Origin: CAZTKP01 sp964614215
GTDB lineage: Bacteria; UBP6; UBA1177
Length of the DNA: 29,860 nt
Reading direction: 5' to 3'
NCBI GenBank assembly: GCA_964614215.1
Contig: CAZTKP010000012.1
Location: forward strand, 1 to 29,860
Under the pieces are notes generated by a model, which was not told the DNA's origin, made no database searches, and saw only the letters and a program-made list of their open reading frames with translations. Of the stretch, positions 23,407 through 29,860 are shown piece after piece. Each line of letters opens with the position of its first letter. Positions within the stretch are counted from its first letter, which is position 1. The position numbers were made by a program, and so were the translations under genes.

Positions 23407-25782
23407 TCACTCGTATTCAAAAGAAACACCTCCGTAAAATGATCTGCCGGGGCCCGGATTAAACGGATCTGAATTATAGTCATCAAGAAGATTTTTAACA
23501 ACGAACCATACTTTAAAATAATCCCAGACCTGCTGAGTGAGCTTCAGATTGAGCATCACAGGGTTGTGAAGTGTCGCCGTTTCAAAATAATCTGTTGAGA
23601 AAGGTGCATCATTTTCCGGAGCTTCCTTCATTACATAGACAAGTTCACCGAAAGTCGCCTCACCCCAGAAAAGGAACTCTGTTTCAGGAAACATCTTATT
23701 TCCTGTGTTAAAATCCAGTCTGAAGTTGAAGATCAGCTGATGCTCCGGAGAAAATTCAATATACTTTCCTTTATTAACCTGTTCTTCAGGTGAATCATCG
23801 TAGTTTCTTGAATGAAGAAAAGTGTACATCACATCTGTATGCAGATCCATAAAACCGAAGATGTTCTCAAACTCGATCTTCAGCGAACTTTCAAGACCCT
23901 GAACCACTGTCTTTTCAACGTTCATGGGAGCTTCTTCTTTGTTGACCTTGGCAATTCTGTCCTTGATCATGCTGAGAAAGTAGTCACTTCTGAAACGGAC
24001 ATTTCTGTCAAAAAAGAACAGCTCAAAACCTGAGTTCAGGTTATAGGAATTCTCCGGTTTCAGTGAACCTGTGTCCATATCAAGAGAGGCTATCTTACTG
24101 TATTCATTTAGGTTTGGAAATCTCGTCTTCTTGCTGAAAGCTGTCCTGAGCCTGAATTTATTTTTTACAGGATCGAACATTGTGCTGACAACGGGATTAA
24201 ATGAGTCTCTTGTTCCCCAGACCCTTGATTTATCTTTCGGAATGTAAGCTTCCTCAAAATCCATCTCGTCACGCTGGAAAAATCTCTCAAAGCTCTGCGC
24301 ATCCCATGAAACTCCGAGAGTTGAACGGAAACTTCCTATCTTAAGCTCATCTTCTATTGCAAGAGATACATACTGAGCTCTGAGATCTCTCACATCAAAA
24401 GGATCCTTTCCCATTTTTTCAAGAATATTGGGAGACTTTTCAGCCGAGATCGCCTGTTCCTGCGCTTTGAAATACTCATCACGCCAGTGAGCCATGAGAT
24501 TTACTTTATACTTTTTTGAAAGTTTAAAACTGGGAAGAAGTCTGAATCCGTAGCTCTGCTGAGTCTTTATATCAAGAAAAGGATCGAGGTCGGCAGTACT
24601 TCTTGAGCCGTAGATCGCTGAAATATCCTTTGCGTAAAGATGTTCGTTATCTGCATATCCTTCCTGAACCTGAAGAGCATGGTAGTACCAGGTTGAGAAC
24701 GACATGTCGAACTTTTCTGTTGACACAAGAACGTAAGGGGAGACTTTCACACTCCAGACTTCAGGGTAGACAAATGAACGATTTCGCAGTATCCAGTCTT
24801 TAGCATAGGCCGGATCATCATGAAATGCGGGCCTTCTGTCATTCTTCCATATTTCCTGAGCTGCATCATAGTCACTGAAGCAGTTATTCTGATAGGTGTT
24901 GCTCTTCATCTCGTGATAGTGAAAAGATGAACTTACTCCCACCTCAACTGTCTTTATCGGAGCCCAGCCCAATTTGAGGCCCGCATTGTACTTGTTAAAT
25001 TCCTGATGATCCCACTTTCCGTCATCTTCAAGATACTGATCTTTTGAAGGATTCAGAATATCATCAAAGGTCACACCATACCTGTCGTAACGAAGCAGCT
25101 TGTTGTACCACTGTTTTCTTAAGTTGTAATCCAGTTTCCCAGATGGTTTAAATCCGTTTGAAGTCTGTACACTTCCTGTCAGCCAGTAGTAAAGATCACC
25201 GAGCGGCATTCCGTGAGAAAGCGCGTAGTTTGCGTTGTTCCAGCTGCCGACCTGAGCCTTGACTTTTGCAGTAAGTTTGTCCGGTTTTTTTGTAATGACA
25301 TTTACCGAACCTATCGCTCCGTCAGTTCCGTAAAGAGCTGAGGAAACGCCCCTGTTCACAACGATCTTTGCTATAGAACTTACCGGAATTATTGAAAGAT
25401 CCACATCTGTCGCATAGATGTCATTAAATGGAACGCCGTCAACCATGATAAAGACTTTTTCCTGATCAAAACCGCGCATTCTGATCCTTTTGTGACCTTT
25501 TGTATGAGTATAGACCTGAACTCCGGGGATACCTTCAAGCGCTTCATCAAGTGTCGCCGCACCTTTACGCTCAATGTCCTCATCCGTTATTACAGTACTT
25601 GTGGAAGCCCTTTCTATTGTTCCTTTTTTTCTCTTTCCCGTTACAACGATCTCTCCTGCTTTAAAGACATCTTTTCTGTCGTCTTTTTTATCCTCGTCCT
25701 TTTTATCTTCAGCAAAAACTGAGAATGTCAGAAGAACGACAAGGACTGCTATTACGCTTTTTTTACATATCATAGCAGGCAT
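23407..25782 (-). CDS. TonB-dependent outer-membrane receptor
   Basis: 791 residues. A signal peptide (KKSVIAVLVVLLTFSVFA-E) is followed by a Lys/Asp-rich stretch, then the plug domain: EIVVTGKRKKG, ERKGAATLDEALEGIPGVQV, RMRGFDQEKVFIMVDGVPFND and SSALYGTDGAIGSVNVITKKP. The remainder is a 22-strand-type beta-barrel with alternating aromatic strands. The C-terminal VVKNLLDDYNSDPFNPGPGRSF is standard for these receptors. The substrate is not evident; plug and tail are of the colicin I/cobalamin/siderophore receptor type. The ATG at 25782 has AGGA 5 nt upstream; an ATG at 25773 is possible. Either start lies inside the end of the upstream lipoprotein gene, implying coupled translation. Confidence 0.92.
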   Translation of the reverse strand: MPAMICKKSVIAVLVVLLTFSVFAEDKKDEDKKDDRKDVFKAGEIVVTGKRKKGTIERASTSTVITDEDIERKGAATLDEALEGIPGVQVYTHTKGHKRIRMRGFDQEKVFIMVDGVPFNDIYATDVDLSIIPVSSIAKIVVNRGVSSALYGTDGAIGSVNVITKKPDKLTAKVKAQVGSWNNANYALSHGMPLGDLYYWLTGSVQTSNGFKPSGKLDYNLRKQWYNKLLRYDRYGVTFDDILNPSKDQYLEDDGKWDHQEFNKYNAGLKLGWAPIKTVEVGVSSSFHYHEMKSNTYQNNCFSDYDAAQEIWKNDRRPAFHDDPAYAKDWILRNRSFVYPEVWSVKVSPYVLVSTEKFDMSFSTWYYHALQVQEGYADNEHLYAKDISAIYGSRSTADLDPFLDIKTQQSYGFRLLPSFKLSKKYKVNLMAHWRDEYFKAQEQAISAEKSPNILEKMGKDPFDVRDLRAQYVSLAIEDELKIGSFRSTLGVSWDAQSFERFFQRDEMDFEEAYIPKDKSRVWGTRDSFNPVVSTMFDPVKNKFRLRTAFSKKTRFPNLNEYSKIASLDMDTGSLKPENSYNLNSGFELFFFDRNVRFRSDYFLSMIKDRIAKVNKEEAPMNVEKTVVQGLESSLKIEFENIFGFMDLHTDVMYTFLHSRNYDDSPEEQVNKGKYIEFSPEHQLIFNFRLDFNTGNKMFPETEFLFWGEATFGELVYVMKEAPENDAPFSTDYFETATLHNPVMLNLKLTQQVWDYFKVWFVVKNLLDDYNSDPFNPGPGRSFYGGVSFEYE

Positions 25783-26419
25783 CAAGTCCTTCTATTGCAC
25801 CAAGTGCAGAGAAATCTGTATCTCTGAGATCACAGGCGGGATCCATCATAAATTTACAGTATTCATCAGCGATGAGCCTTCTGTCTGTTCCTGAACCGTC
25901 ACCTTTAAGAGCAACTGTCGGACAAACTGCGCCGCACTCTGTTTTACATGAGAAATTATCAGTATCAAGCGGATTAAAATCTTCACAAGTTTCAAGAGCT
26001 TTTACACAGTCGACACATCCTGTAACAGCTTCAAAATCAAAGCTGCCTTCGCACCTGAACCACTCTTTTACAATTTCCTGACAGCAGGTAAGAGCCTCAT
26101 CACTCGCACCCTGAGACTCATCCGGAACTTCATCATTTATCTCATCATTAGTTGCATCATCCGTATTTTCGTCTACTGTTTCATTTGCGTCCACATCGTC
26201 CTGAACGTCCTCTTCGTCCTTTACTTCTTCTTCGTCCGTTGTTCCAGATTCATCAACTGTGTCCACTTCGTCCGTTGTTTCATCATCGGTTACAGTTTCA
26301 TCATCGGTTACAGTTTCATTGTCAGTTACACCGCCGTCATTGTCACTTGCAGCTTCATCACCGCATGAAAGAATGAAAATTGAAAGAGTTACGAGAAGAA
26401 TTAGTGATACTTTTTTCAT
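25763..26419 (-). CDS. acidic, Cys-containing lipoprotein, first gene of the TonB receptor operon
   Basis: 218 residues. Translation begins at 26419, preceded by AGGAGGT at ideal distance; the ATG-like start further up has no ribosome site. The lipobox is FILSC at residues ~13-17. Residues ~20-105 are a disordered acidic linker made of TVTDDE/TDEE repeats, partly encoded by an 18-bp tandem repeat. The C-terminal ~100 residues hold eleven cysteines (CCQEIVKEWFRC, GCVDCVKALETC, CKTECGAVC, CDLRD, LDACYDM), suggesting a compact disulfide-stabilised domain. Its end overlaps the TonB receptor start by 20 bp. A role as the surface partner of that receptor is a reasonable inference from position, not from homology. 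Confidence 0.8.
   Translation of the reverse strand: MKKVSLILLVTLSIFILSCGDEAASDNDGGVTDNETVTDDETVTDDETTDEVDTVDESGTTDEEEVKDEEDVQDDVDANETVDENTDDATNDEINDEVPDESQGASDEALTCCQEIVKEWFRCEGSFDFEAVTGCVDCVKALETCEDFNPLDTDNFSCKTECGAVCPTVALKGDGSGTDRRLIADEYCKFMMDPACDLRDTDFSALGAIEGLDACYDM
26283..26336. repeat. 18-bp tandem repeat inside the lipoprotein gene
   Basis: Two identical 18-bp units (26283-26300, 26301-26318; TCATCGGTTACAGTTTCA) and a decayed third unit (26319-26336) encode the repeated ETVTDD of the acidic linker. Unit number could vary by slippage and change linker length. Confidence 0.8.
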
Positions 26420-26444
26420 TTTTACCTCCTTTTCAAACATGGAA

Positions 26445-26525
26445 GGAAAGCACCTTTCAGTGCAGACCCTATCGGTATCCGGCCTTAGCTCCGTGCCTTA
26501 GGCTGCGAATACTCGGAGTATCTTG
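26445..26525 (-). ncRNA. structured 5' leader of the lipoprotein-TonB operon, riboswitch-like, class unknown
   Basis: Transcribed on the minus strand, this leader can fold into ATACT-CCG-AGTAT (26509-26521), a long-range stem GCAG-CCTA/TAGG..CTGC (arms 26499-26506 and 26462-26471) enclosing a small CGG-ATA-CCG hairpin (26473-26481), and GCACU-GAAA-GGUGC with a GNRA tetraloop (26450-26463). CTCCG (26514-26518) can instead pair with CGGAG (26489-26493), which would break the first hairpin. Two exclusive folds, ending 20-odd nt before the ribosome site, are typical of regulatory leaders. It does not match the riboswitch consensus sequences I know. Confidence 0.4.
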
Positions 26526-26529
26526 AGAG

Positions 26530-26557
26530 AAAATAACTATTTAGATGAAAGTGTCAA
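26530..26557 (-). promoter_or_regulatory. promoter of the lipoprotein-TonB operon
   Basis: On the minus strand a perfect TTGACA (26552-26557), a 16-nt spacer and TATTTT (26530-26535) would start RNA near 26523, just before the structured leader. The -35 overlaps the stop codon of the upstream ATPase gene. Confidence 0.6.
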
Positions 26558-27768
26558 GATTTTGGGATGAGATGAAAGAAAGGAACTGACGTCATATCGT
26601 CTGATTCTCTAACAACTGCAACACATTTAAGATCAATATCTGTGTATTGTTCACGAAAAGTCTTAGTTCTTGACAACTTAAAAGTTGAGGCTGAATATTT
26701 AACTTCATAAGCTTTTTTGTGGTCAGGGATAACAAAATCAACTTCTTTGCCGTCCTGAGTTCTCCAGAAACGTATCTGGTCAGAGTAATAACTTTCAAGA
26801 AGAGATCTGAAAACGGCAGTTTCTAATATCTTTCCTTTGTCAGCTCTTAAATCAACGGGATCAAATGAACCTGAAAAAAAGTTCATCAGCCCTGTGTCAT
26901 TAAAGTAAACTTTGGGCATTTTTGTAATTTCCTTTCTCATATTGCTGTAAAACGGAGTGACAAGTGATACATGAAAAGACTTTCTCATTACCTCAACTGA
27001 TGCTTCTACCTTCTCTCGGCCCACCTTGAGAGTTCTTGCCAGCTCAGAAATATTAAGCAATGCTCCGCTCTGCGATGAAAGTATCTTAAATATTTTGTAA
27101 AAAACATCATCGTTCATTATTCCTGACTCAAAAATGTCCTTTTTAATGTATGAATAAGCAAGTTCCCGCAAAATTTCCTTTTTCTCAGATATGGGGGCAA
27201 GAACAATTTCAGGATATCCGCCGTAAAGAAAGTATTCCATGAGGTATGACATAGCTTTTTCATTATAAATTATCGGCATATCAGGACCGACTGCATCAGC
27301 GATTCTGTCCTCACCTTTAAATTTGAGGAATTCCTTAAAAGAAAGCGTGTAAAGTGAAAAGATCTTTTTTCTTCCTGCAAGAGAATCCTTGAACTTCTTA
27401 TCAATATAAAATGAGGAAGAACCTGAAACAATAAGCTGAATATCATTTCGATGTTCGTCATAAATATATTTCAGAAACGCAGAAGGATCATCAAGATACT
27501 GAATCTCGTCGATAAATACATAAACCTTCTCAGGGATGGATGCGGGAACAATGCGGAAAAGATTCTTCGGAGAGTCATTTAAAAGATTGAGAAAGTCTCT
27601 ATCTTCAAGTGTAAAGTAGAAACATTCCTTCTTCTGTGAGATCAGATCATCCCTCAACTGCTTTAAAGCTGTCGTTTTTCCACTTTGCCTTGGACCGCTA
27701 ACCAGCAGTATTTTCTCAGATTTCAGCGAATCTTTCAACTTGCCGACGATATCTCTTCTTAAGTCCAT
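26554..27768 (-). CDS. AAA_14 / DUF4143 family ATPase
   Basis: 404 residues. The ATG at 27768 follows GGAGGTTGA. Walker A is GPRQSGKTT (residues 25-33) and Walker B is VYVFIDEIQ, followed by the sensor-like IVSGSSSF. The C-terminal DUF4143 part has YFLYGGYPE, a helix-turn-helix-like segment (LLNISELARTLKVGREKVEASVEVMRK, here read as a winged helix), YFNDTGLMNFF and the nuclease-like RFWRTQDGKEVDFVI...AYEVK. The last part recalls the D...ExK of PD-(D/E)xK enzymes. These proteins are common, often found in many copies and considered mobile or defence-associated, but their biochemical role is unsettled. It is transcribed alone, from a promoter embedded in phased repeats. Confidence 0.9.
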   Translation of the reverse strand: MDLRRDIVGKLKDSLKSEKILLVSGPRQSGKTTALKQLRDDLISQKKECFYFTLEDRDFLNLLNDSPKNLFRIVPASIPEKVYVFIDEIQYLDDPSAFLKYIYDEHRNDIQLIVSGSSSFYIDKKFKDSLAGRKKIFSLYTLSFKEFLKFKGEDRIADAVGPDMPIIYNEKAMSYLMEYFLYGGYPEIVLAPISEKKEILRELAYSYIKKDIFESGIMNDDVFYKIFKILSSQSGALLNISELARTLKVGREKVEASVEVMRKSFHVSLVTPFYSNMRKEITKMPKVYFNDTGLMNFFSGSFDPVDLRADKGKILETAVFRSLLESYYSDQIRFWRTQDGKEVDFVIPDHKKAYEVKYSASTFKLSRTKTFREQYTDIDLKCVAVVRESDDMTSVPFFHLIPKS

Positions 27769-27795
27769 TTCAACCTCCAAAAACATCTCTTACCT

Positions 27796-27921
27796 AAAAT
27801 TATCCGATATTTTTAGGTTTTTTCAAGAAAATTATCCGATATCTTTAAGCTTTCAACATAAAATTATCCGTTTTTTTTAGATTATTTTCCGAAAATTATC
27901 TGATTTTATGAAAATTATATA
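27796..27921 (-). repeat. four (plus one partial) phased direct repeats upstream of the AAA_14 gene
   Basis: The core AAAATTATC(C/T)G(A/T)T, with AAAATTATCCGATAT in the best copies, begins at 27796, 27828, 27860 and 27892, exactly 32 bp apart (three helical turns). A shorter AAAATTAT copy is at 27911. The copies share further T-rich sequence between cores. The copy nearest the gene contains the -10 hexamer. Confidence 0.8.
27799..27826 (-). promoter_or_regulatory. promoter of the AAA_14 gene, overlapping a phased repeat
   Basis: On the minus strand TTGAAA (27821-27826), a 16-nt spacer and GATAAT (27799-27804) lie 25-30 nt ahead of the ATG at 27768. The -10 is the GGATAAT of the first repeat core, so any protein binding that core would block or recruit polymerase. 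Confidence 0.5.
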
Positions 27922-27949
27922 CAAAAAATATCTTGAAGAGACTTTATCA

Positions 27950-28426
27950 TTATTCAGAAATTAACTCCAAAACTTCGACATAATCTTCACCGTGATCAAT
28001 TTTAATTTTAGTAATTTTTGTAAGATCCTGCTCTTCATCTGAGTATTCAACTGTCATTTTTCTTGGACAGACACAATAGACATCTTCGTTCGGCCAGATA
28101 TCTCTTGATTTAGTTTCAAGTATCAGCTGCGTTAAATCTGTAGGGTCAGATTCAATATCATACCCAAATTCATAACCAGCACATGGCACAATATTCACAA
28201 AATCAAAAGAGATGTAATCTTTCGTTTTTTCTATAAGAGTTACTGATCTCTTAATCTCCTCATTATCATAAATTATGTCCTCGTCAGGGACCTCCTCATC
28301 CTGTTCTTCTGTAATCTCTGTTTTTGGTTCAACACCATTTAAACACTCTGAAACTTCCACTTTTTCAAAGCCATCTTCACAAGATATCAAAAAAAATAGC
28401 GCAATAAAAACAACAATTATTTTCAT
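27950..28426 (-). CDS. small lipoprotein of unknown function
   Basis: 158 residues. The start at 28426 has GGAGGT 6 nt upstream; an in-frame start at 28438 overlaps that site and is rejected. The signal peptide ends in lipobox FFLISC (residues ~12-17). A short acidic linker (EEQDEEVPDEDIIYDNEE) precedes a ~100-residue mostly beta domain with cysteines in VPCAGYEFGYD and VYCVCPRK. No known family is recognised. It follows the beta-propeller gene by 15 bp, so the two are one transcript. It lacks the C-terminal Cys motif seen in the secreted proteins at 10672-16365. Confidence 0.75.
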   Translation of the reverse strand: MKIIVVFIALFFLISCEDGFEKVEVSECLNGVEPKTEITEEQDEEVPDEDIIYDNEEIKRSVTLIEKTKDYISFDFVNIVPCAGYEFGYDIESDPTDLTQLILETKSRDIWPNEDVYCVCPRKMTVEYSDEEQDLTKITKIKIDHGEDYVEVLELISE

Positions 28427-28441
28427 AACAACCTCCATTTA

Positions 28442-29860
28442 TTATTCATTCAGAATTGTAACAAACCCGTCTTTTCCACCTTGATTTTCATTATCGTCAA
28501 GACCACCTGTTGTAAAACCAGAAACAATGAGATTGCCATTTGAGAAATTGATGCTGTTAACTTTTTCTTCTCCGGCTGTTCCCCAGACTTTTATTTCATC
28601 GAGATTCCCTGACGTATCTGATTTAATCAGGAAAATATCAGATTCAATTTCACAGAGTCTATTCTTCCCTGCTGTTCCAGTAACAAAGATCTCGTCTTTT
28701 TCATTTATCGTTAATGAGTAAGCCCTATCTCCATTTTCTGTTCCGAACTGTCTTGTCCAGAGTTGTTCACCTTCACTATTCCATTTTGTGAGATATGCAT
28801 CAGGACAGTATCCTCCGGGACAGTTTTCCCCTAAGTGAAGGTTGCCTTCCATCGGTCCGAATGTATAACCTGAAACATAGATATCTCCAGAACTGTCAAG
28901 AGCAATGTCCGTTGCTGAATCAATTGCTTCTGACCCCCATATTTTTGCCCAGACAACATCGAAGCTGTCATCAAGCTTTAGGAGCAAGCTGTCATGAATA
29001 CCTGTATCATAAACCATTTGATCTCCGTACCTGACATCTGTTTTTCCAACCATATAAATATATTCAGAATCATTTATTACTGACATTCCCTCCATTCTCG
29101 GACCAAACATTTTAAACAATTCTTTTTCTCCAGAACTATTCCACCTCCCTATAAAAGCATTACATCCTGCACCAGGATAATATTCAGCACCCTCAACCGG
29201 TCCGTAACTGCCGCCAACAACATATATTTCATCATTTTTAGAAACATAGATGCTGTTAGCCCAATCATTCTGTAATGATCCAGCAACTGATTGCCATATC
29301 AAAGCTCCTTCAGGATCAATTTTCATAACAAAAACATCCCCGACACCAAGAAAAACATCATATTCACCTAAACTTCCCCAAGTCGAACCAGTAATAATTA
29401 TGTTTCCATCTGAATCAACTGCCCCTGCAGAAACACTGTCCCAGTCTCTTGTGCCAAAAAGTTTTGTCCATTCTAAAACGTTTTCTGAGTTATATTTTGA
29501 AACAAAAACATCCTTTTCTCCAATATTATCAACACCATTAATCTTTCCCCAAGTGTTGCCAACAATAAAAAGGTTTTCTTCTGAATCAATAAAAGAGAAA
29601 ACAATATCATCATCCTTCTTTGAGTCAGTTAGTATTGTTTGCCTTTCAAAGTTACTCCCTGAAGTCTCTATTTTGCTTTTGTCTTCGTTATAAAAATACC
29701 CGACATCTTTCACACCGTAACTGTAAACCGGCCGTTCGTAATCGGGCTGTGGTTCATATTCTCCAACTTGTTCCAACCCTGCGAACTTTAATCCACTAGC
29801 ATCCTCATAAATCGCTGCAACAATAAGACCACTTTTTTCACCAATAAATCTAATATCGTC
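28442..29860 (-). CDS. SBBP-repeat beta-propeller protein, N-terminus beyond window
   Basis: The frame is open from the right edge to the TAA at 28442, giving 472 residues; no stop or good start with a ribosome site is seen between 29776 and 29860, so the N-terminus lies outside. The chain is a series of ~45-55-residue repeats such as WTKLFGTRDWDSVSAGAVDS, GNIIITGSTWGSLG and DVFVMKIDPEGALIWQ. This is the SBBP (beta-propeller repeat, PF06739) pattern with DG(N/D)I-(V/Y)-V-(S/G)G at each turn. At least six repeats are visible. Such proteins are usually exported surface proteins, often lipoproteins or with C-terminal sorting domains; the exposed C-terminus here (GGKDGFVTILNE) ends with the last blade. 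Substrate or partner unknown. Confidence 0.85.
   Translation of the reverse strand, partial: DDIRFIGEKSGLIVAAIYEDASGLKFAGLEQVGEYEPQPDYERPVYSYGVKDVGYFYNEDKSKIETSGSNFERQTILTDSKKDDDIVFSFIDSEENLFIVGNTWGKINGVDNIGEKDVFVSKYNSENVLEWTKLFGTRDWDSVSAGAVDSDGNIIITGSTWGSLGEYDVFLGVGDVFVMKIDPEGALIWQSVAGSLQNDWANSIYVSKNDEIYVVGGSYGPVEGAEYYPGAGCNAFIGRWNSSGEKELFKMFGPRMEGMSVINDSEYIYMVGKTDVRYGDQMVYDTGIHDSLLLKLDDSFDVVWAKIWGSEAIDSATDIALDSSGDIYVSGYTFGPMEGNLHLGENCPGGYCPDAYLTKWNSEGEQLWTRQFGTENGDRAYSLTINEKDEIFVTGTAGKNRLCEIESDIFLIKSDTSGNLDEIKVWGTAGEEKVNSINFSNGNLIVSGFTTGGLDDNENQGGKDGFVTILNE

Larger units (their letters stand above)
27769..27949. other. AT-rich intergenic region
   Basis: This gap is occupied by the ribosome site and promoter of the AAA_14 gene and by the phased repeats. 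From about 27922 to 27949 only AT-rich sequence remains; no terminator hairpin for the lipoprotein gene was found. Confidence 0.6.

Noticed and set aside
26445..26525. c-di-GMP-I (GEMM) or cobalamin riboswitch
   Set aside because: Some short pieces look alike, but the conserved 5' segment of GEMM and the cobalamin B12-box sequence are missing.
27796..27921. Possible CRISPR array
   Set aside because: The conserved core is only ~13-15 bp, spacers share sequence with each other, and only four copies exist; it overlaps a promoter and no cas gene is near.
29250..29693. 147-codon plus-strand frame opposite the SBBP gene
   Set aside because: Its Ser/Pro/Phe-rich composition is what the complement of the beta-propeller repeats gives; no start signal is visible.

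Overview
The window looks like chromosomal DNA from a low-to-moderate GC, Gram-negative, probably anaerobic bacterium. A TonB-dependent receptor, many lipobox lipoproteins and MurG/MraY indicate a diderm envelope. A HydE radical-SAM maturase for [FeFe] hydrogenase and a 2-hydroxyacyl-CoA dehydratase-type activase indicate anaerobic metabolism. Several exported proteins carry long Asp/Glu/Thr linkers and small Cys-rich modules. I have the impression of seeing this style in deltaproteobacterial-type and other uncultured diderm genomes, but I cannot place the phylum from this sequence.

Layout. (1) 1-605: the start of an Rpn-family nuclease gene (minus) beside a promoterless 3' scrap that looks like the end of a histidine/aromatic ammonia-lyase gene. 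(2) 594-3035: a minus-strand operon cysK - IscR-like Rrf2 regulator - hydE. (3) 3170-5305: a plus-strand lipoprotein with EGF-like modules and a beta-helix, overlapping tail-to-tail with (4) a 1378-residue tandem acyl-CoA dehydratase activase (5261-9397, minus). (5) 9398-9744: an intergenic stretch with a 59-bp double-hairpin repeat, a pair of 22-bp direct repeats and two good divergent promoters. (6) 9745-10548: a DUF2400/TIGR02757 protein. (7) 10672-16365: a block of secreted, Cys-containing surface proteins, three of which end in the same short C-terminal Cys...Ile motif, plus one lipoprotein. (8) 16438-18273: an S9 peptidase lipoprotein. (9) 18416-21510: murG, carrying a ~260-residue C-terminal extension, then mraY. 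(10) 21526-21584: a second, inverted copy of the 59-bp repeat. (11) 21602-26419: a minus-strand operon read as lipoprotein - TonB receptor - TiaS-like protein - ABC transporter membrane half without an ATPase domain, preceded by a structured leader. (12) 26554-27768: an AAA_14/DUF4143 ATPase with four 32-bp-phased repeats over its promoter. (13) 27950-29860: a small lipoprotein and a beta-propeller (SBBP) protein cut by the window edge.

How they fit together: much of the window concerns the cell envelope (peptidoglycan lipid II synthesis, outer-membrane import, lipoproteins and secreted surface proteins). The cysK-rrf2-hydE operon links cysteine supply, Fe-S sensing and hydrogenase maturation. 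The most novel-looking items are the shared C-terminal Cys motif on the non-lipoprotein secreted proteins, the MurG fusion, the phased promoter repeats, the structured leader, and the TiaS-like protein next to an ATPase-less ABC half whose stop lies beside a mobile-looking repeat. No tRNA, rRNA, CRISPR array or transposase gene was seen, apart from the Rpn-type nuclease.
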